Shown one piece after another: positions 6,873 through 15,906 of a stretch of DNA of 30,853 nt. Below the pieces are notes generated by a model. The model was not told where the DNA came from. It saw nothing but the letters and a program-made list of their open reading frames with translations, and did not search any database. Both the position numbers and the translations under genes were made by a program. The stretch comes from Planktosalinus sp963977065 (GTDB lineage Bacteria > Bacteroidota > Bacteroidia > Flavobacteriales > Flavobacteriaceae): NCBI GenBank assembly GCA_963977065.1, contig CAXBNF010000029.1, forward strand, positions 1-30,853, in the 5' to 3' direction. How positions within the stretch are numbered: position 1 is the stretch's first letter; every line of letters begins with the position of its first letter.

Positions 6873-9800
6873 TTAAGCCTTTGAAGGCTTCGCTCCTTCT
6901 TCAGCTTCCTCTTCTTCTTTGTATTTAAGGTCGATTCCCTTTTTCTTTACGGTGTCAAACATCACCGGAGTTGCAATAAATACCGATGAGTAAGTACCTA
7001 CAATCACACCTATAATCAAGGCAAACATAAAGCCTCTGATGGATTCTCCACCAAAAATAAAGATGGCAAGTAACACGATCAAGGTTGTGAACGAGGTGTT
7101 GATGGTTCTACTAATGGTACTGTTTACTGCAGCATTGATAACTCTGGAGAGTTTCCAGCTTGGGTTTTCATTAAAGTATTCCCTGATGCGGTCAAATACT
7201 ACCACAGTATCATTCAGCGAGTAACCAATCACCGTTAAAATGGCTGCAATAAATGCCTGATCGATTTCCATTGAGAAGGGCATCCAGTCTTTAAAGAGTG
7301 AGAACAGACCTAATACTATGATGGTATCGTGCATTACGGCAGAAACGGCACCTAAACTAAACTGCCAGCGTCTAAATCGCAACAATATATAGAGGAACAC
7401 TACAATCAAGGAACCGGTTACCGCCCATACTGATGCACGTTTGATATCACTTGCTATTGTGGGTCCCACTTTCATAGATTGCATCAAACCAACCTGTTTG
7501 GTATCGTCATCACTTAGGAAATCTTCATAAGTAAATCCTTGAGGGAAATGGGGTTGTAATGCCTGGAACAACAATTCTTGCACTTCATTATCCACTTCGC
7601 CACTTTGTTCATCTACTTTAAAAGCGGTTGATATTTTTAATTGATTGGCTCCTCCAAAGGTTTTTGCTTCTGCTGTACCATATACAGCAGCTAAATCCTG
7701 TTGAATTTCTGAAGCGATTACAGATTTATCAAAACGCACAGTATATGTGCGTCCTCCCACAAAGTCAATACCCTGATTTAAACCTTGGGTGAATAAAGAG
7801 CCCAAAGAAAGTAAAATCAAAAATCCGGAAATGATGTAAGCAATTTTGCGTTTTCCTAAGAAATTAATTCCCACATTTCTAAAGAGGTTTTTAGTTGCTG
7901 CTGTAGAGAAATTCAAAGGTTTTCCGTTTACAGTATAGCGTTCTATAAATAATCTTGTGATAAAGATTGCTGTAAAAAGCGAAGTTAAAATACCAATTAA
8001 TAAAGTGGTCGCAAATCCTTTGATGGGTCCTGTTCCAAATATTAAAAGTATTAAACCTGTTAAACCTGTTGTGATGTTTGCATCCAAAATGGAAGAAAGC
8101 GCATTGTTGAAACCATCTTTAATGGCATCTTTTTGGGCCTTGCCTTTATAGAATTCCTCCCTGATACGTTCAAAAATAAGTACGTTAGCATCCACCGAAA
8201 TACCAATGGTCAATACAATACCGGCGATACCGGGAAGTGTCAACACAGCTCCCAAACCAGCGAGAATACCAAAAATAAACAAGATGTTTACTACCAGGGC
8301 GACATCTGCATAGATTCCGGCGCGACCGTAATAGAAAATCATCCAAAGCAACACCAATACCAAAGCCAGTAAAAATGAATTGATACCACTATCAATAGCT
8401 TCCTGACCCAATGATGGACCCACAATTTCACTTTGTATGATATCTGCTGAAGCGGGTAATTTACCTGCACGTAATACGTTTGCAAGGTCAATGGCTTCAG
8501 TTAAAGTGAAATTACCGGTAATCTCAGAGCGACCACCAGAAATGGCTCCACTTGATACACCCGGTGCTGAATAGACAATATCATCGAGTACTATGGCAAT
8601 TTGACTTTGTTGTGAAGAAGCAAGGCCTGTCATTTCTTCCCAAATGCGTGCGCCTACTCCATCCATTTGCATCGTTACAGCCGGTTTTCCTCTTTGATCA
8701 TAACTTTGCTGAGCATCTGTAACAACGTTTCCACTAAGTGGAGGAAGGTTGTCTCTATTTGCTTTAACGGCATATAAATCTGTGATTTCTTCTCCTGTCT
8801 CAGGATTTACATTAGGTTTACCCCAAACAAATTTTGCAAAGCGTTGTTCTTGAGAAAGTAAAGCTCTCACTTGAGGCATTCTCAAATAGCTGTTAATTTC
8901 AGCAGTGTCTCTTAACTTAAATGTTGCAATGACCGGGCCTCCCTGACCTCCTATTCCTTGAACTCTACCAAAAATGGGATCTCCTATCACACCATCCGCA
9001 ATACTATCAAGTTCTTCTCCGCCTAATAATTTAGATACATCATCTTTATCATCGGCCACTTGAGTGGTATCTGTTACTGTTTCTTCAGCTGTTTCAGTTG
9101 TTGCGTTTTGAAGGCCTTTTACAGTTTCATTTGCAGAAGATAAAAAGGTTAGCATTTCATCCATTTTAAACACATGCCAGAACTCTAATTGTGCTGTACT
9201 TTGAAGAAGCGTCTGAACACGCTGTACATCTCTTGCTCCCGGAAGCTCAACAAGAATTCGGGCAGAGGTACCTAGTCGTTGAATGTTGGGTTGTGTAACA
9301 CCAAATTTATCAATACGTTTTCTTAGAACTTCAAAGGCAGCATCAATAGATTCATCAACTTTTCGGTTTAATACAGCTTGAACCTCAGCATTGGTCATTT
9401 CAAAGTGAATGTCTTCACTCAATGTTTTATTGGCAAAAATATCTGGTGATGCCAGACGATTATCACCGGGTATTTCATCAAAAGCTCTGAAGAATGCTTC
9501 GAGGTAAGTAGCTGTTCCTTCCGTTTGAATTTCAACAGCCCTGTCTAATGCTTGATTGAATGCCGGGTCTCGAGAGTTATTAGAAAGCCCAACGAGAATA
9601 TCTCTAACTGAGATTTGAAGAATCACGTTGATTCCCCCTTTTAAGTCCAATCCTTTGTTTAATTCTTTGTCTTTAGCAGAATTGTAGTCTATGCCAAGAA
9701 GTACAGGATTGCTTCCAATAGAGTCAAGGTAATTTTTTTCTTCTAAGTCTCTTGCTACCACATAGTTTTCAACATCACTAGCGATTTTGTTTGCTGCATA

Positions 9801-9911
9801 TTCTTTAGCTTCTCCTTCAACTTTTGTCGCTATATAAGTAAATGAAAGTTGGTAGATACTCACTAAGCCAAACAATATTGCAAATACTTTAATCAGTCCC
9901 TTGTTTTGCAT
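6873..9911 (-). CDS. secDF: Fused protein translocase subunit SecDF
   Basis: SecDF uses the proton gradient to help pull Sec substrates across the inner membrane. The 1012 residues hold SecD and SecF in one chain, the usual state in Bacteroidota. The SecD half has a first membrane helix at about 7-27, GLDLKGGINVILQ, the P1 periplasmic domain, VDANVLIFERIREE and five further helices. The SecF half begins near NFLGKRKIAYIISG, with GIDFVGGRTYTVRF, VIGYSLNDTVVVFDRIRE and GTYSSVFIATPVM. The P1 region carries a long acidic, Thr/Glu-rich insert (about residues 260-300) typical of Bacteroidota SecD. The C-terminal tail is charged (KYKEEEEAEEGAKPSKA). The start ATG at 9911 follows a -33/-7 promoter at 9964-9994. 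Confidence 0.97.
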   Translation of the reverse strand: MQNKGLIKVFAILFGLVSIYQLSFTYIATKVEGEAKEYAANKIASDVENYVVARDLEEKNYLDSIGSNPVLLGIDYNSAKDKELNKGLDLKGGINVILQISVRDILVGLSNNSRDPAFNQALDRAVEIQTEGTATYLEAFFRAFDEIPGDNRLASPDIFANKTLSEDIHFEMTNAEVQAVLNRKVDESIDAAFEVLRKRIDKFGVTQPNIQRLGTSARILVELPGARDVQRVQTLLQSTAQLEFWHVFKMDEMLTFLSSANETVKGLQNATTETAEETVTDTTQVADDKDDVSKLLGGEELDSIADGVIGDPIFGRVQGIGGQGGPVIATFKLRDTAEINSYLRMPQVRALLSQEQRFAKFVWGKPNVNPETGEEITDLYAVKANRDNLPPLSGNVVTDAQQSYDQRGKPAVTMQMDGVGARIWEEMTGLASSQQSQIAIVLDDIVYSAPGVSSGAISGGRSEITGNFTLTEAIDLANVLRAGKLPASADIIQSEIVGPSLGQEAIDSGINSFLLALVLVLLWMIFYYGRAGIYADVALVVNILFIFGILAGLGAVLTLPGIAGIVLTIGISVDANVLIFERIREEFYKGKAQKDAIKDGFNNALSSILDANITTGLTGLILLIFGTGPIKGFATTLLIGILTSLFTAIFITRLFIERYTVNGKPLNFSTAATKNLFRNVGINFLGKRKIAYIISGFLILLSLGSLFTQGLNQGIDFVGGRTYTVRFDKSVIASEIQQDLAAVYGTAEAKTFGGANQLKISTAFKVDEQSGEVDNEVQELLFQALQPHFPQGFTYEDFLSDDDTKQVGLMQSMKVGPTIASDIKRASVWAVTGSLIVVFLYILLRFRRWQFSLGAVSAVMHDTIIVLGLFSLFKDWMPFSMEIDQAFIAAILTVIGYSLNDTVVVFDRIREYFNENPSWKLSRVINAAVNSTISRTINTSFTTLIVLLAIFIFGGESIRGFMFALIIGVIVGTYSSVFIATPVMFDTVKKKGIDLKYKEEEEAEEGAKPSKA

Positions 9912-9963
9912 TCTTTGTAAAATTAGGTGTATAAATGTTTTTTATTGGTTTTTTTCAAACGTG

Positions 9964-9994
9964 CAAATATAGAATTTCCAATAGGAAATGGCAA
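9964..9994 (-). promoter_or_regulatory. Bacteroidota promoter for secDF
   Basis: On the minus strand TTG (9994-9992), then 20 bases, then TATATTTG (9971-9964) match the Bacteroidota -33/-7 consensus. It lies about 50 bases before the secDF start codon. Confidence 0.6.
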
Positions 9995-10109
9995 TTATTT
10001 TTTAAGTTTTAAAAACATAGAAAGTTTCATCCCGATGGCTCAGGACAAAATCCAAATTTCAAAAAACATTTTGTATCGGAATTTGGAGGTTGTAATGTGT
10101 ATTTTGATA

Positions 10110-10154
10110 AACCCTCTCAGGGTTTAATCCCGAGAAGTCGGGACTGAGAGGGTT
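10110..10154 (-). terminator. Hairpin terminator/repeat after mdh
   Basis: Outer arms AACCCTCTCAG (10110-10120) and CTGAGAGGGTT (10144-10154) pair over 11 bases. An inner stem TCCCGA/TCGGGA (10128-10133 with 10138-10143) closes on GAAG. It lies just past the mdh stop on the minus strand. The composition also recalls dispersed flavobacterial TCCCGA...TCGGGA elements, and a partial TCCCGATGGCTCAGGA occurs upstream near 10028-10045. No T tract follows closely, so it may be a repeat as much as a terminator. Confidence 0.65.
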
Positions 10155-10160
10155 GATAAC

Positions 10161-11084
10161 TTAATTTAAAAGCCCGTTTACGTCTCTAACAGCAGCGGCA
10201 CTCTTTTCCATTGTTTCTTTTTCTTGATCAGAAAGCGGGATTTCAACTATTTTTTCAATTCCGTTTTTACCTAAAATAACCGGAACACCTATACAAAGGT
10301 CAGTGAGCCCATATTCTCCTTGAAGCATTACAGAGCAAGGAAACATTTTTTTCTGGTCACAGGCAATGGCTTGAACCATAGAAGATACAGCAGCTCCCGG
10401 AGCATACCAGGCAGATGTACCTAAAAGTTTAGTGAGGGTTGCTCCTCCCACTTTGGTGTCTTCCAGTACTTGAGCTAGACGCTCTTTTGAAAGGAAGTTT
10501 GATACCGGCACACTGTTTCTTGTTGCTAGACGCGTTAATGGAATCATTCCTGTATCACTATGCATACCAAGCACCATTCCATCTACATCAGATTGTGGGC
10601 ATTCCAGTGCTTCTGCAAGTCTGTATTTAAAACGAGCACTGTCCAGAGCTCCACCCATACCAATAATTCTGTTTTTTGGAAGTCCGGTTGCTTTGTGTGC
10701 TAGGTAAGCCATTGTATCCATGGGGTTGCTCACTACAATAAGAATTACATTTGGGGAGTGTTTTACCAAGTTTTCAGAAACAGTTTTTACAATTCCGGCA
10801 TTGATACCAATTAATTCTTCTCTTGTCATTCCTGGCTTACGAGGGATTCCACTAGTAATAACAGCCACATCACTACTTGCTGTTTTAGAATAATCGTTTG
10901 TGGTACCTGTAATTTTTGTATCAAAACCCATTAAAGAGGCCGTTTGCATCAAATCCATGGCTTTACCTTCTGCAAAACCTTCTTTGATATCTAATAGAAC
11001 TACTTCTTCAGCAAAATCTTTAATGGCAATGTATTCTGCACAACTAGCACCTACGGCTCCTGCACCAACAACTGTTACTTTCAT
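10161..11084 (-). CDS. mdh: Malate dehydrogenase
   Basis: This cytosolic TCA-cycle enzyme oxidises malate to oxaloacetate with NAD. The 307 residues are of the LDH-like MDH type. The N-terminal Rossmann motif is VVGAGAVGAS (5-14), with Asp32 at the end of the second strand indicating NAD rather than NADP. The active-site loop is IPRKPGMTREE with Arg82 and Arg88 binding the substrate carboxylates. Asn120 is in VVSNPMD, Asp148 and Arg151 are in ALDSARFK, and the catalytic histidine is His175 in GMHSDT. Two arginines in the loop favour malate over lactate. A -7 box lies at 11118-11125. The order gyrB, DUF6588, mdh, secDF is one I recall from other Flavobacteriaceae. Confidence 0.97.
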   Translation of the reverse strand: MKVTVVGAGAVGASCAEYIAIKDFAEEVVLLDIKEGFAEGKAMDLMQTASLMGFDTKITGTTNDYSKTASSDVAVITSGIPRKPGMTREELIGINAGIVKTVSENLVKHSPNVILIVVSNPMDTMAYLAHKATGLPKNRIIGMGGALDSARFKYRLAEALECPQSDVDGMVLGMHSDTGMIPLTRLATRNSVPVSNFLSKERLAQVLEDTKVGGATLTKLLGTSAWYAPGAAVSSMVQAIACDQKKMFPCSVMLQGEYGLTDLCIGVPVILGKNGIEKIVEIPLSDQEKETMEKSAAAVRDVNGLLN

Positions 11085-11117
11085 ATTATTTCGTTTTTTA
11101 AGTTAAAATTGAAAGTG

Positions 11118-11125
11118 CAAAATTA
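11118..11125 (-). promoter_or_regulatory. Bacteroidota -7 box before mdh
   Basis: Minus-strand TAATTTTG matches TAnnTTTG and ends about 34 bases before the mdh ATG. A -33 box is not clear. Confidence 0.5.
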
Positions 11126-11159
11126 CAAATATCCTGATAAAAAATTGGGCATTAAAGTA

Positions 11160-12182
11160 TTAAATTCCAAATCCAATTCCGGCACTTGCTGTACTATATT
11201 CTGAAGCGTTATATTCAGCATAAATACTAAAAAAACCTAGTTGTAATCTTGTGCCTAAAGTGGCTTTTATACCTGAAGCTTTGTTTTTTACAGAAAATGG
11301 GTCATTAAAAGTGCTTGAAACTTCCGTAATTGGAGTACCTGCTCTAACAGTATATGTGCCTAGAACATCAAAATCTGAAGTGCCTGTTATAAAACCTAAT
11401 CCTCCATAAAAATTGATCACAGGTAATTTTGTTGATGCTTGCAGTTGAAATAACCAACTGCTGAGATCTACATCAAAGCGTTGTTGAGTTCCTTCTATAA
11501 TTTGACTGTCAGTGAAATCAAAGCTTCCATTAAAACTTGTATAGCCTATAAATGCTGAAAGGTGAATTGGCCAAACATTATCTGCAGGCAGTAATTCTGT
11601 AAAGTCATGTTGAATACCTGCCCCCCAAAAGGTAGATTTTACATCTTCATAATCAACTTTTGGAAAAAATCTGAATTTCACTTCAGTTCCTTTAAAAATT
11701 CCCACTCTTGCCTGTAAAAATGCTGTTGGCAACAAACTCATATCAACCGAGGCAAGGCCTTGGGGTAAATTAAACTCAACATCTTCCTCAAAAAGTCCGG
11801 TGTCATCAGTTACAACTGCAAAAACCCTAATGTCAGGGTTATTTTCGCCAAAGGCAGTTGCCACTTCTTTTACGGTACTACCGTCGCTAAAGTATAAGTT
11901 ATTATAGTCATTAGTATTCAGCGTAAAACTGCGCTTTTCTTCTTTGACAAAAGTTACATTCCCTATAATTTGAATTTCAAACTTTAAAGGTTTTTTTACA
12001 TTTGCGGTTTGCACCCATCCGTTTGACAAATTAACAATTAAACCTTCAGCAGCCGGTGATATATATCCAGTTGCAAAACGCTGTGCATCTTCAATCCCTG
12101 CTGCCAGAAGGTCTTCCAATTGATTTTGTGCCTGTGTAAAAAATGTCGCCAAAAGCATTAATAAAATACTAGATTTTTTCAT
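11160..12182 (-). CDS. DUF6588-type outer-membrane/secreted protein
   Basis: The 340-residue product has a signal peptide (MKKSSILLMLLATFFTQAQ) and a mature start NQLEDLLAAGIEDAQRFATGYISPAAEGLIVNLSNGW. That opening is characteristic of a flavobacterial family I recall as DUF6588. The rest alternates short hydrophobic strands and turns (FLQARVGIFKGTEVKFRFFPKV, FYGGLGFITGTSDFD, LGTRLQLGFFSIYAEYN), which suggests an outer-membrane beta-barrel of about 12-14 strands ending in an aromatic or glycine-rich strand (SAGIGFGI). Function is unknown. It lies between gyrB and mdh on the same strand, 75 bases before mdh, but mdh has its own -7 box, so operon membership is uncertain. The DUF number is from memory. 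Confidence 0.8.
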   Translation of the reverse strand: MKKSSILLMLLATFFTQAQNQLEDLLAAGIEDAQRFATGYISPAAEGLIVNLSNGWVQTANVKKPLKFEIQIIGNVTFVKEEKRSFTLNTNDYNNLYFSDGSTVKEVATAFGENNPDIRVFAVVTDDTGLFEEDVEFNLPQGLASVDMSLLPTAFLQARVGIFKGTEVKFRFFPKVDYEDVKSTFWGAGIQHDFTELLPADNVWPIHLSAFIGYTSFNGSFDFTDSQIIEGTQQRFDVDLSSWLFQLQASTKLPVINFYGGLGFITGTSDFDVLGTYTVRAGTPITEVSSTFNDPFSVKNKASGIKATLGTRLQLGFFSIYAEYNASEYSTASAGIGFGI

Positions 12183-12263
12183 ATCATGATTATTTGATTA
12201 AATGATTCTTAAATAAAACAGTTTAAAGTAAATAAACCCTAAAGATTATATTAAAGGTATAAA

Positions 12264-12294
12264 AAAACCCTCAAAGAAATTTTCAAGAGGGTTT
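12264..12294 (-). terminator. Intrinsic terminator after gyrB
   Basis: AAACCCTC (12264-12271) pairs with GAGGGTTT (12287-12294), and the inner GAAATTTTC can extend the stem. On the minus strand it is followed by a T run (complement of 12261-12267). It lies just past the gyrB stop and before DUF6588, so gyrB is probably a single-gene transcript. Confidence 0.85.
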
Positions 12295-12319
12295 ATTGTT
12301 TTATATAAAGAATGTGATT

Positions 12320-14257
12320 TTAAGCATCTATGTTTGCATAAATAGCATTTTTCTCAATAAATTCTCTTCTAGGTGGTACTTCATCACCCATTAACATAGA
12401 GAAAATACGGTCCGCTTCACTAAGGTTATCAATGGTTACTTGACGTAACGTTCTAAATTCTGGGTTCATTGTGGTGTCCCAAAGTTGCTCTGCATTCATT
12501 TCACCAAGACCTTTATAACGCTGTATTGCTGCGCTACCTCCATATTCTGCATTGAGTGCCTCACGCTCTTTTTCATTCCAGGCATAGGCCTTTTTATTTC
12601 CTTTTTTAATTAAATATAAGGGTGGCGTTGCAATATAAACGTGCCCGGCTTCAATGAGTTCGCGCATATAACGGAAAAAGAACGTCAAAATTAATGTCGC
12701 GATATGACTACCATCTACATCGGCATCACACATGATGACTATTTTATGGTATCTGAGTTTTGAAAGATTCAGGGCTTTGCTATCTTCTTCTGTTCCTATT
12801 GTTACCCCTAGGGCCGTATAGATGTTTCTAATTTCTTCATTTTCAAAGACTTTGTGCTGCATGGCTTTTTCGACGTTTAGAATTTTACCGCGCAAGGGTA
12901 AGATTGCCTGAAAGTTTCTATCGCGTCCTTGTTTTGCAGTTCCACCTGCAGAATCTCCCTCGACCAGAAACACTTCACATAATGAAGGATCCTCTTCAGA
13001 ACAATCTGATAATTTTCCGGGTAGTCCGCCAATGCTCATTACTGTTTTACGCTGCACCATTTCACGAGCCTTGTTGGCAGCGTGTCGTGCTTGTGCAGCA
13101 AGGATTACTTTTTGAACAATGGTTTTTGCGTCATCAGGGTTTTCTTCAAGATAATCTGTCAACATTTCTGATACTGCCTGGCTTACAGCTGCGGTAACTT
13201 CTCTGTTTCCTAATTTTGTTTTGGTTTGCCCTTCAAACTGGGGCTCGGCTACTTTCACAGAAATGATGGCTGTTAGACCTTCCCTAAAGTCATCCCCAGA
13301 GATTTCAAACTTCAATTTGTCTAACATCCCAGAGTTATCTGCATACTTTTTAAGTGTAGTTGTAAGTCCTCTTCTAAACCCTGAAAGATGTGTTCCTCCT
13401 TCGTGTGTGTTGATATTATTTACATAGGAATGTAAATTTTCATTAAACGAATTGTTGTAAATCATAGCGACTTCAACCGGGATATCATTCTTTTCAGACT
13501 CCAATGAAATTACATTTTTGATAATGGGCTCTCTGTTACCATCTAAAAATCTGATGAATTCTTTAAGACCTTCATCGCTATGAAAGACTTCTGTTTCAAA
13601 AGTACCATCTTCATTTGGGTATCTCCTGTCAGTAATCGTAATGGTTATTCCTTTATTCAAGAATGACAATTCACGCATTCTTCCAGCAAGTGTGTCATAA
13701 TTAAATTCTGTGGTTTGCTGAAATATACTAGGGTCTGGTGTAAAAGTAACTAGGGTCCCTTTATCTGAAGATTCACCTACAGCTTTTACAGGGTATTGCG
13801 TTTTTCCCAGTTTGTATTCTTGTTCCCATATTTTTCCGTCTCTGTAAACGGTGGCCTTAAGGTGAGAGGAGAGTGCGTTTACCACTGATACTCCCACACC
13901 GTGTAATCCACCTGAGACTTTATAAGAATCCTTATCAAATTTACCTCCGGCGCCAATTTTTGTCATGACAACTTCAAGTGCTGAAACACCTTCTTTTTTA
14001 TGCATGTCAACCGGTATTCCCCGACCGTTGTCTTTAACCGTAAGAGAACCATCTTTGTCAATCCAAATATCTATTTTATCACAATAACCTCCCATCGCCT
14101 CATCGATCGAGTTGTCAACCACTTCATAGACCAAATGATGTAAACCTCTTATTCCTGTGTCTCCGATATACATTGAAGGACGCATTCTAACGTGCTCCAT
14201 TCCCTCCAGCGCCTGAATGCTATCTGCGCCATAATTTTTCTTTGATTCTTCGCTCAT
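12320..14257 (-). CDS. gyrB: DNA gyrase subunit B
   Basis: GyrB is the ATPase subunit of gyrase, which introduces negative supercoils. The 645 residues match the short GyrB form usual outside the gamma-proteobacteria, with no large insert in the TOPRIM domain and no intein. The GHKL ATPase motifs are VYEVVDNSIDEA (43-54, Glu45 catalytic, Asn49 for Mg), VKDNGRGIPV (74-83, Asp76) and GGLHGVGVSVVNALS (116-130). The transducer domain includes YVNNINTHEGGTH. TOPRIM has EGDSAGGTAKQGRDR and MCDADVDGSHI. The C-terminal end KGLGEMNAEQLWDTTM...DEVPPRREFIEKNA contacts GyrA. A -7 box is at 14329-14336 and a terminator at 12264-12294. Confidence 0.98.
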   Translation of the reverse strand: MSEESKKNYGADSIQALEGMEHVRMRPSMYIGDTGIRGLHHLVYEVVDNSIDEAMGGYCDKIDIWIDKDGSLTVKDNGRGIPVDMHKKEGVSALEVVMTKIGAGGKFDKDSYKVSGGLHGVGVSVVNALSSHLKATVYRDGKIWEQEYKLGKTQYPVKAVGESSDKGTLVTFTPDPSIFQQTTEFNYDTLAGRMRELSFLNKGITITITDRRYPNEDGTFETEVFHSDEGLKEFIRFLDGNREPIIKNVISLESEKNDIPVEVAMIYNNSFNENLHSYVNNINTHEGGTHLSGFRRGLTTTLKKYADNSGMLDKLKFEISGDDFREGLTAIISVKVAEPQFEGQTKTKLGNREVTAAVSQAVSEMLTDYLEENPDDAKTIVQKVILAAQARHAANKAREMVQRKTVMSIGGLPGKLSDCSEEDPSLCEVFLVEGDSAGGTAKQGRDRNFQAILPLRGKILNVEKAMQHKVFENEEIRNIYTALGVTIGTEEDSKALNLSKLRYHKIVIMCDADVDGSHIATLILTFFFRYMRELIEAGHVYIATPPLYLIKKGNKKAYAWNEKEREALNAEYGGSAAIQRYKGLGEMNAEQLWDTTMNPEFRTLRQVTIDNLSEADRIFSMLMGDEVPPRREFIEKNAIYANIDA

Positions 14258-14328
14258 AAATTTTTAGTTGAAATTTTTATTTTTCAAAAGCTTTTTAACT
14301 TTGTTTTTAACTAAAAAAGCTTAACGAG

Positions 14329-14336
14329 CAAATATA
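14329..14336 (-). promoter_or_regulatory. Bacteroidota -7 box before gyrB
   Basis: Minus-strand TATATTTG matches TAnnTTTG exactly and lies about 72 bases before the gyrB ATG in the divergent 291-base gap with the DUF2911 gene. The rest of that gap (14258-14548) is AT-rich, with no other gene or strong hairpin that I can see. Confidence 0.5.
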
Positions 14337-14548
14337 ACAAAACCAATAGTAAATTTAGGGGTTTACACACTTTTTAAGTGTCAAGTTATTAACAAAATTA
14401 TGTGGAAAATTAAATTGAAATAATCTTTTTCAATGAGCTCTAATTTTATTTAACATTGTTTAAATAATTTCATTGATACAGAATCGTTATATTGATAAAA
14501 AAATTAATCTTATAAGAGTTTGTTATTAATTCTCATTAAAAAAATTCA

Positions 14549-15094
14549 ATGAAAAAGTTTACAGTTTTACTATTTATTTTCGGATTCTTTTTGTCAAATT
14601 CTCTGGATGTAAAAGCTCAGGAATTTCCGAAACTTGATGCCAGCCCAATGGACATAAATATTGCCAGAAATGATAATATGTCACCCATCATAAGGGTAAT
14701 TTACAGTCGGCCTCAAAAGAAAAATCGGAAAATCTTTGGGGAGCTCGTTCCCTTTGGAAACGTATGGCGCACAGGGGCCAATGAAGCCACAGAGCTTGAA
14801 ATTTATGAACCTCTAAAATTTGGAGATACAACCATAGAACCGGGCACATACACCCTATATACGATCCCCAATGAAAAAGAATGGGTCGTGATTATTAACT
14901 GCGACACTAATGCTTGGGGTGCCTACAATTATGACAAAAAGCTAGATGAAGCCCGCATATCTGTTCCTTCAAAAAGTGCTGCAGCAACTATCGAGTCTTT
15001 GTCGATGGCATTTAAGCCTAATAGTGATGGAGTAAGCCTAATGATTGGATGGGATGACCGTTTTATTGAAGTCCCGTTCAAGAAAGTAAAATAA
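14549..15094 (+). CDS. Secreted DUF2911 protein
   Basis: The 181-residue protein has a signal peptide of about 23 residues ending VKAQ. The mature part carries the DUF2911 signature: LDASPMDI, then VIYSRPQKKNRKIFGELVPFGNVWRTGANEATELEI, then GTYTLYTIPNEKEWVVIIN. The second and third segments hold the family's most conserved residues (YSRPxKKxRxIFG, WRTGANEAT). DUF2911 proteins are exported, beta-rich, and of unknown biochemical role; they are common in Bacteroidota. There is no lipobox cysteine, so it is probably periplasmic. It is divergent from gyrB and convergent with queE (12 bases between their ends). Confidence 0.92.
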   Translation: MKKFTVLLFIFGFFLSNSLDVKAQEFPKLDASPMDINIARNDNMSPIIRVIYSRPQKKNRKIFGELVPFGNVWRTGANEATELEIYEPLKFGDTTIEPGTYTLYTIPNEKEWVVIINCDTNAWGAYNYDKKLDEARISVPSKSAAATIESLSMAFKPNSDGVSLMIGWDDRFIEVPFKKVK

Positions 15095-15106
15095 AACTAA
15101 GGAATA

Positions 15107-15736
15107 TTAAGGAATATTTAGGTATTTATGGGTTTGTAATGACACTTTCCACTTTGGGTTTTTCATTACATAGTCTACTATTGCGGGTATCATTTTATCT
15201 CTTTTACTCCATTCAGGTTGTAAGTAAAGAATGCATTGCTCATTCACTTTTGCAGCTTGTTCTTCAGCAAAACGGAAATCATCCTGATTGTAAATAATCA
15301 TTTTCAATTCATGTGCCTTTTGGTAAATTTCTTCTTTGGGTAATTTTATTTTTTTTGGTGAAAGACAAATCCAATCCCATACACCGGTCAAGTCATAAGC
15401 ACCAGATGTCTCAATATGGATTTGAAGATTTTTTTCTTTTAAACGTCTCGTAAGGGGGTTCATATTCCAAGTTAAAGGCTCACCTCCTGTTATAACGATA
15501 GTATTTGAATAGTCAGATGCATTTTTCACAATTTGTTCAATTGCCGTGGGAGGATGTATCTCTGCATTCCAACTTTCCTTCACATCACACCAATGGCAAC
15601 CCACATCACAGCCACCCACTCTTATAAAATAAGCAGCTGTACCTTTATGAAAGCCCTCTCCCTGAATGGTATAAAACTCTTCCATTAAAGGAAGCATGGT
15701 TCCTTGATTAACTAAATCTAATATTTCTTTCTTCAT
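15107..15736 (-). CDS. queE: 7-carboxy-7-deazaguanine synthase (radical SAM)
   Basis: QueE is a cytosolic radical-SAM enzyme that contracts 6-carboxytetrahydropterin to 7-carboxy-7-deazaguanine, on the route to preQ0 and queuosine in tRNA. The 209 residues open with EEFYTIQGEGFHKGTAAYFIRVGGCDVGCHWCDV. The 4Fe-4S cysteines are Cys43, Cys47 and Cys50 in CDVGCHWC. The SAM-binding ITGGEP motif follows, then IETSG, WICLSPKK and LQPEW. The pathway begins with the FolE product made by the gene at 2061-2753. A -7 box lies at 15744-15751. The last codons (KYLNIP) overlap one copy of an AAGGAATATT direct repeat; a second copy sits beyond the stop. Confidence 0.95.
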   Translation of the reverse strand: MKKEILDLVNQGTMLPLMEEFYTIQGEGFHKGTAAYFIRVGGCDVGCHWCDVKESWNAEIHPPTAIEQIVKNASDYSNTIVITGGEPLTWNMNPLTRRLKEKNLQIHIETSGAYDLTGVWDWICLSPKKIKLPKEEIYQKAHELKMIIYNQDDFRFAEEQAAKVNEQCILYLQPEWSKRDKMIPAIVDYVMKNPKWKVSLQTHKYLNIP

Positions 15737-15743
15737 CAGGCTG

Positions 15744-15751
15744 CAAAGATA
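15744..15751 (-). promoter_or_regulatory. Bacteroidota -7 box before queE
   Basis: Minus-strand TATCTTTG fits TAnnTTTG and lies 8 bases before the queE ATG, so the transcript would have a very short leader. The -33 box is not clear. Confidence 0.5.
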
Positions 15752-15866
15752 GTAAAAGGGAATTCCTTAAAGATATCGACAGCAAAAAAATGAATAAACG
15801 CCTTTTTGAGATTGTATTTGGCGACTATTTTAACTTAAAAATTTAATTTAATAAATGTTAAATGAA

Positions 15867-15874
15867 TATATTTG
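15867..15874 (+). promoter_or_regulatory. Bacteroidota -7 box before the subtilase gene
   Basis: TATATTTG matches TAnnTTTG, 32 bases before the ATG at 15907. There is no clear -33 TTG at the usual spacing. Confidence 0.5.
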
Positions 15875-15906
15875 AAGCTTAAACATTTTAAAATGAATTT
15901 TTAATC

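Noticed and set aside
9927..10127. 66-codon frame on the plus strand between secDF and mdh
   Set aside because: It lies over the secDF promoter and a hairpin repeat, has no family-like features, and its composition reads like intergenic DNA.
10021..10154. Possible small RNA or riboswitch between secDF and mdh
   Set aside because: The hairpin resembles dispersed TCCCGA...TCGGGA and CTCTCAG repeats and sits at the mdh 3' end; no known riboswitch core is recognisable.
12320..14257. Intein or large insert in gyrB
   Set aside because: ATPase, transducer, TOPRIM and C-terminal motifs follow in normal order with a usual total length of 645 residues.
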